DNA of 15,533 nucleotides from the NCBI GenBank assembly GCA_018376445.1, contig JAHABL010000017.1, positions 1 to 15,533 on the forward strand, read 5' to 3'. Positions within the stretch are counted from its first letter, which is position 1; every line of letters begins with the position of its first letter. A model generated the notes under the pieces. It ran no database searches. It saw only the letters and a list, made by a program, of their open reading frames with translations, and was not told the origin of the DNA. The translations under genes were made by a program, and so were the position numbers. The DNA is from Mycobacteriales bacterium (lineage in GTDB: Bacteria > Actinomycetota > Actinomycetes > Mycobacteriales > Mycobacteriaceae). Positions 14,558 through 15,533 of the stretch are shown here, one piece after another.

Positions 14558-15533
14558 CTAGAGAAGAGAAACAACCGCCGGCTGGGTACTCGCTATGGGG
14601 CCTGAAGTCTATCTGCAGGTTCTAGAGAAGAGAAACAACCGCGGCCGAAGCGTGACCTAACATCTGCGAAGTCTATCTGCAGGTTCTAGAGAAGAGAAAC
14701 AACTGTGAATAGCACAGGATATAAGGCTGCTGAAGTCTATCTGCAGGTTCTAGAGAAGAGAAACAACCGCCTGCCCAGTGTGTATTCGTTTCGTTGAAGT
14801 CTATCTGCAGGTTCTAGAGAAGAGAAACAACGGAACATTATGGAGCCGCATATTCTGGCGAAGTCTATCTGCAGGTTCTAGAGAAGAGAAACAACCCATC
14901 ACCAATATCAATCTGGTGTGAAGGAAGTCTATCTGCAGGTTCTAGAGAAGAGAAACAACCTGTATCGCAGGGGCTCCGGCTCGTTTTGAAGTCTATCTGC
15001 AGGTTCTAGAGAAGAGAAACAACTGGCAGCGCGTGGGTGTTCGACCGCGCCGAAGTCTATCTGCAGGTTCTAGAGAAGAGAAACAACCACCGACAACGGG
15101 TCCGGTGCCCGTCTTGAAGTCTATCTGCAGGTTCTAGAGAAGAGAAACAACCGGCCCGAAAGGTGAGAAAGGTGATCCGGAAGTCTATCTGCAGGTTCTA
15201 GAGAAGAGAAACAACAGACAGTAAACGCCCCCGAAATAAACGAGAAGTCTATCTGCAGGTTCTAGAGAAGAGAAACAACCATACGCGTGCGGTCGTCCGT
15301 GACGGGCGAAGTCTATCTGCAGGTTCTAGAGAAGAGAAACAACCGTAGACGGCGATAAATACCTCGTACAAGAAGTCTATCTGCAGGTTCTAGAGAAGAG
15401 AAACAACGGAGCCAGCGTTGTTGTGTGCGTGTTGGGAAGTCTATCTGCAGGTTCTAGAGAAGAGAAACAACGTATCGATGTGGTGCCGTGGCAGTCTAGG
15501 AAGTCTATCTGCAGGTTCTAGAGAAGAGAAACA
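14540..15533 (-). CRISPR. Type II-C CRISPR array, 16 repeats and 15 spacers, continuing past the window
   Basis: A 36-bp repeat, plus-strand GAAGTCTATCTGCAGG...GAAGAGAAACAAC, starts at 14540 and recurs every 64 bases to 15500. The last copy lacks two bases at the window edge. All visible repeats are identical and all 15 spacers are exactly 28 bp and differ from each other. The tracrRNA anti-repeat pairs with the minus-strand repeat (GTTGTTTCTCTTCTC...), so crRNAs run from right to left toward cas2. The leader should then lie beyond 15533, unless repeats carry their own promoters as in Neisseria II-C arrays. No degenerate terminal repeat is present at the cas2 end. Confidence 0.98.

Overview
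The window looks like chromosome of a high-GC, mycolic-acid-bearing actinobacterium, most likely a Corynebacterium. The clues are an antigen-85-type mycolyltransferase at the left edge, dense GC-rich genes with many GTG starts and weak -35 boxes, and a compact type II-C CRISPR-Cas locus with an AnaCas9-like four-cysteine HNH domain.

Left part (1-9467), host-type genes: a mycolyltransferase/esterase on the minus strand, cut by the window edge and apparently frameshifted in its signal peptide at a five-base homopolymer; an RNase HI with a repetitive Ser/Gly/Thr tail (plus); a closely spaced minus-strand series of formate/nitrite-type channel, nitroreductase and YaaA-type protein; an unrecognised 514-residue protein (minus) bracketed by a 16-bp near-identical direct repeat; a secreted SGNH/GDSL esterase (plus) broken by a single in-frame amber codon; and a CynX/NimT-like MFS exporter (minus). 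Several of these proteins carry low-complexity, tandemly repeated inserts.

Right part (about 9600-15533), the CRISPR island: a short tracrRNA gene with an extended -10 promoter and a strong terminator, then cas9-cas1-cas2 as an overlapping operon, then an array of 16 identical 36-bp repeats (the last clipped by 2 bases) and 15 spacers of exactly 28 bp. The anti-repeat in the tracrRNA pairs with the repeat only if the array is transcribed from the minus strand, back toward cas2. Base composition appears AT-richer than on the left, especially in cas1, cas2 and the intergenic DNA.

How it works together: minus-strand pre-crRNA pairs with the plus-strand tracrRNA through an 8-bp and a 6-bp helix with an internal loop, and Cas9 uses the duplex; Cas1-Cas2 add spacers. 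Two features go beyond a standard II-C locus. First, the cas9 leader carries a repeat-like sequence (12 identical bases) next to or overlapping the Shine-Dalgarno site, so the tracrRNA could pair with cas9 mRNA. Second, an inverted copy of the other half of the repeat lies between cas2 and the array and would form a 15-bp hairpin at the end of the pre-crRNA.
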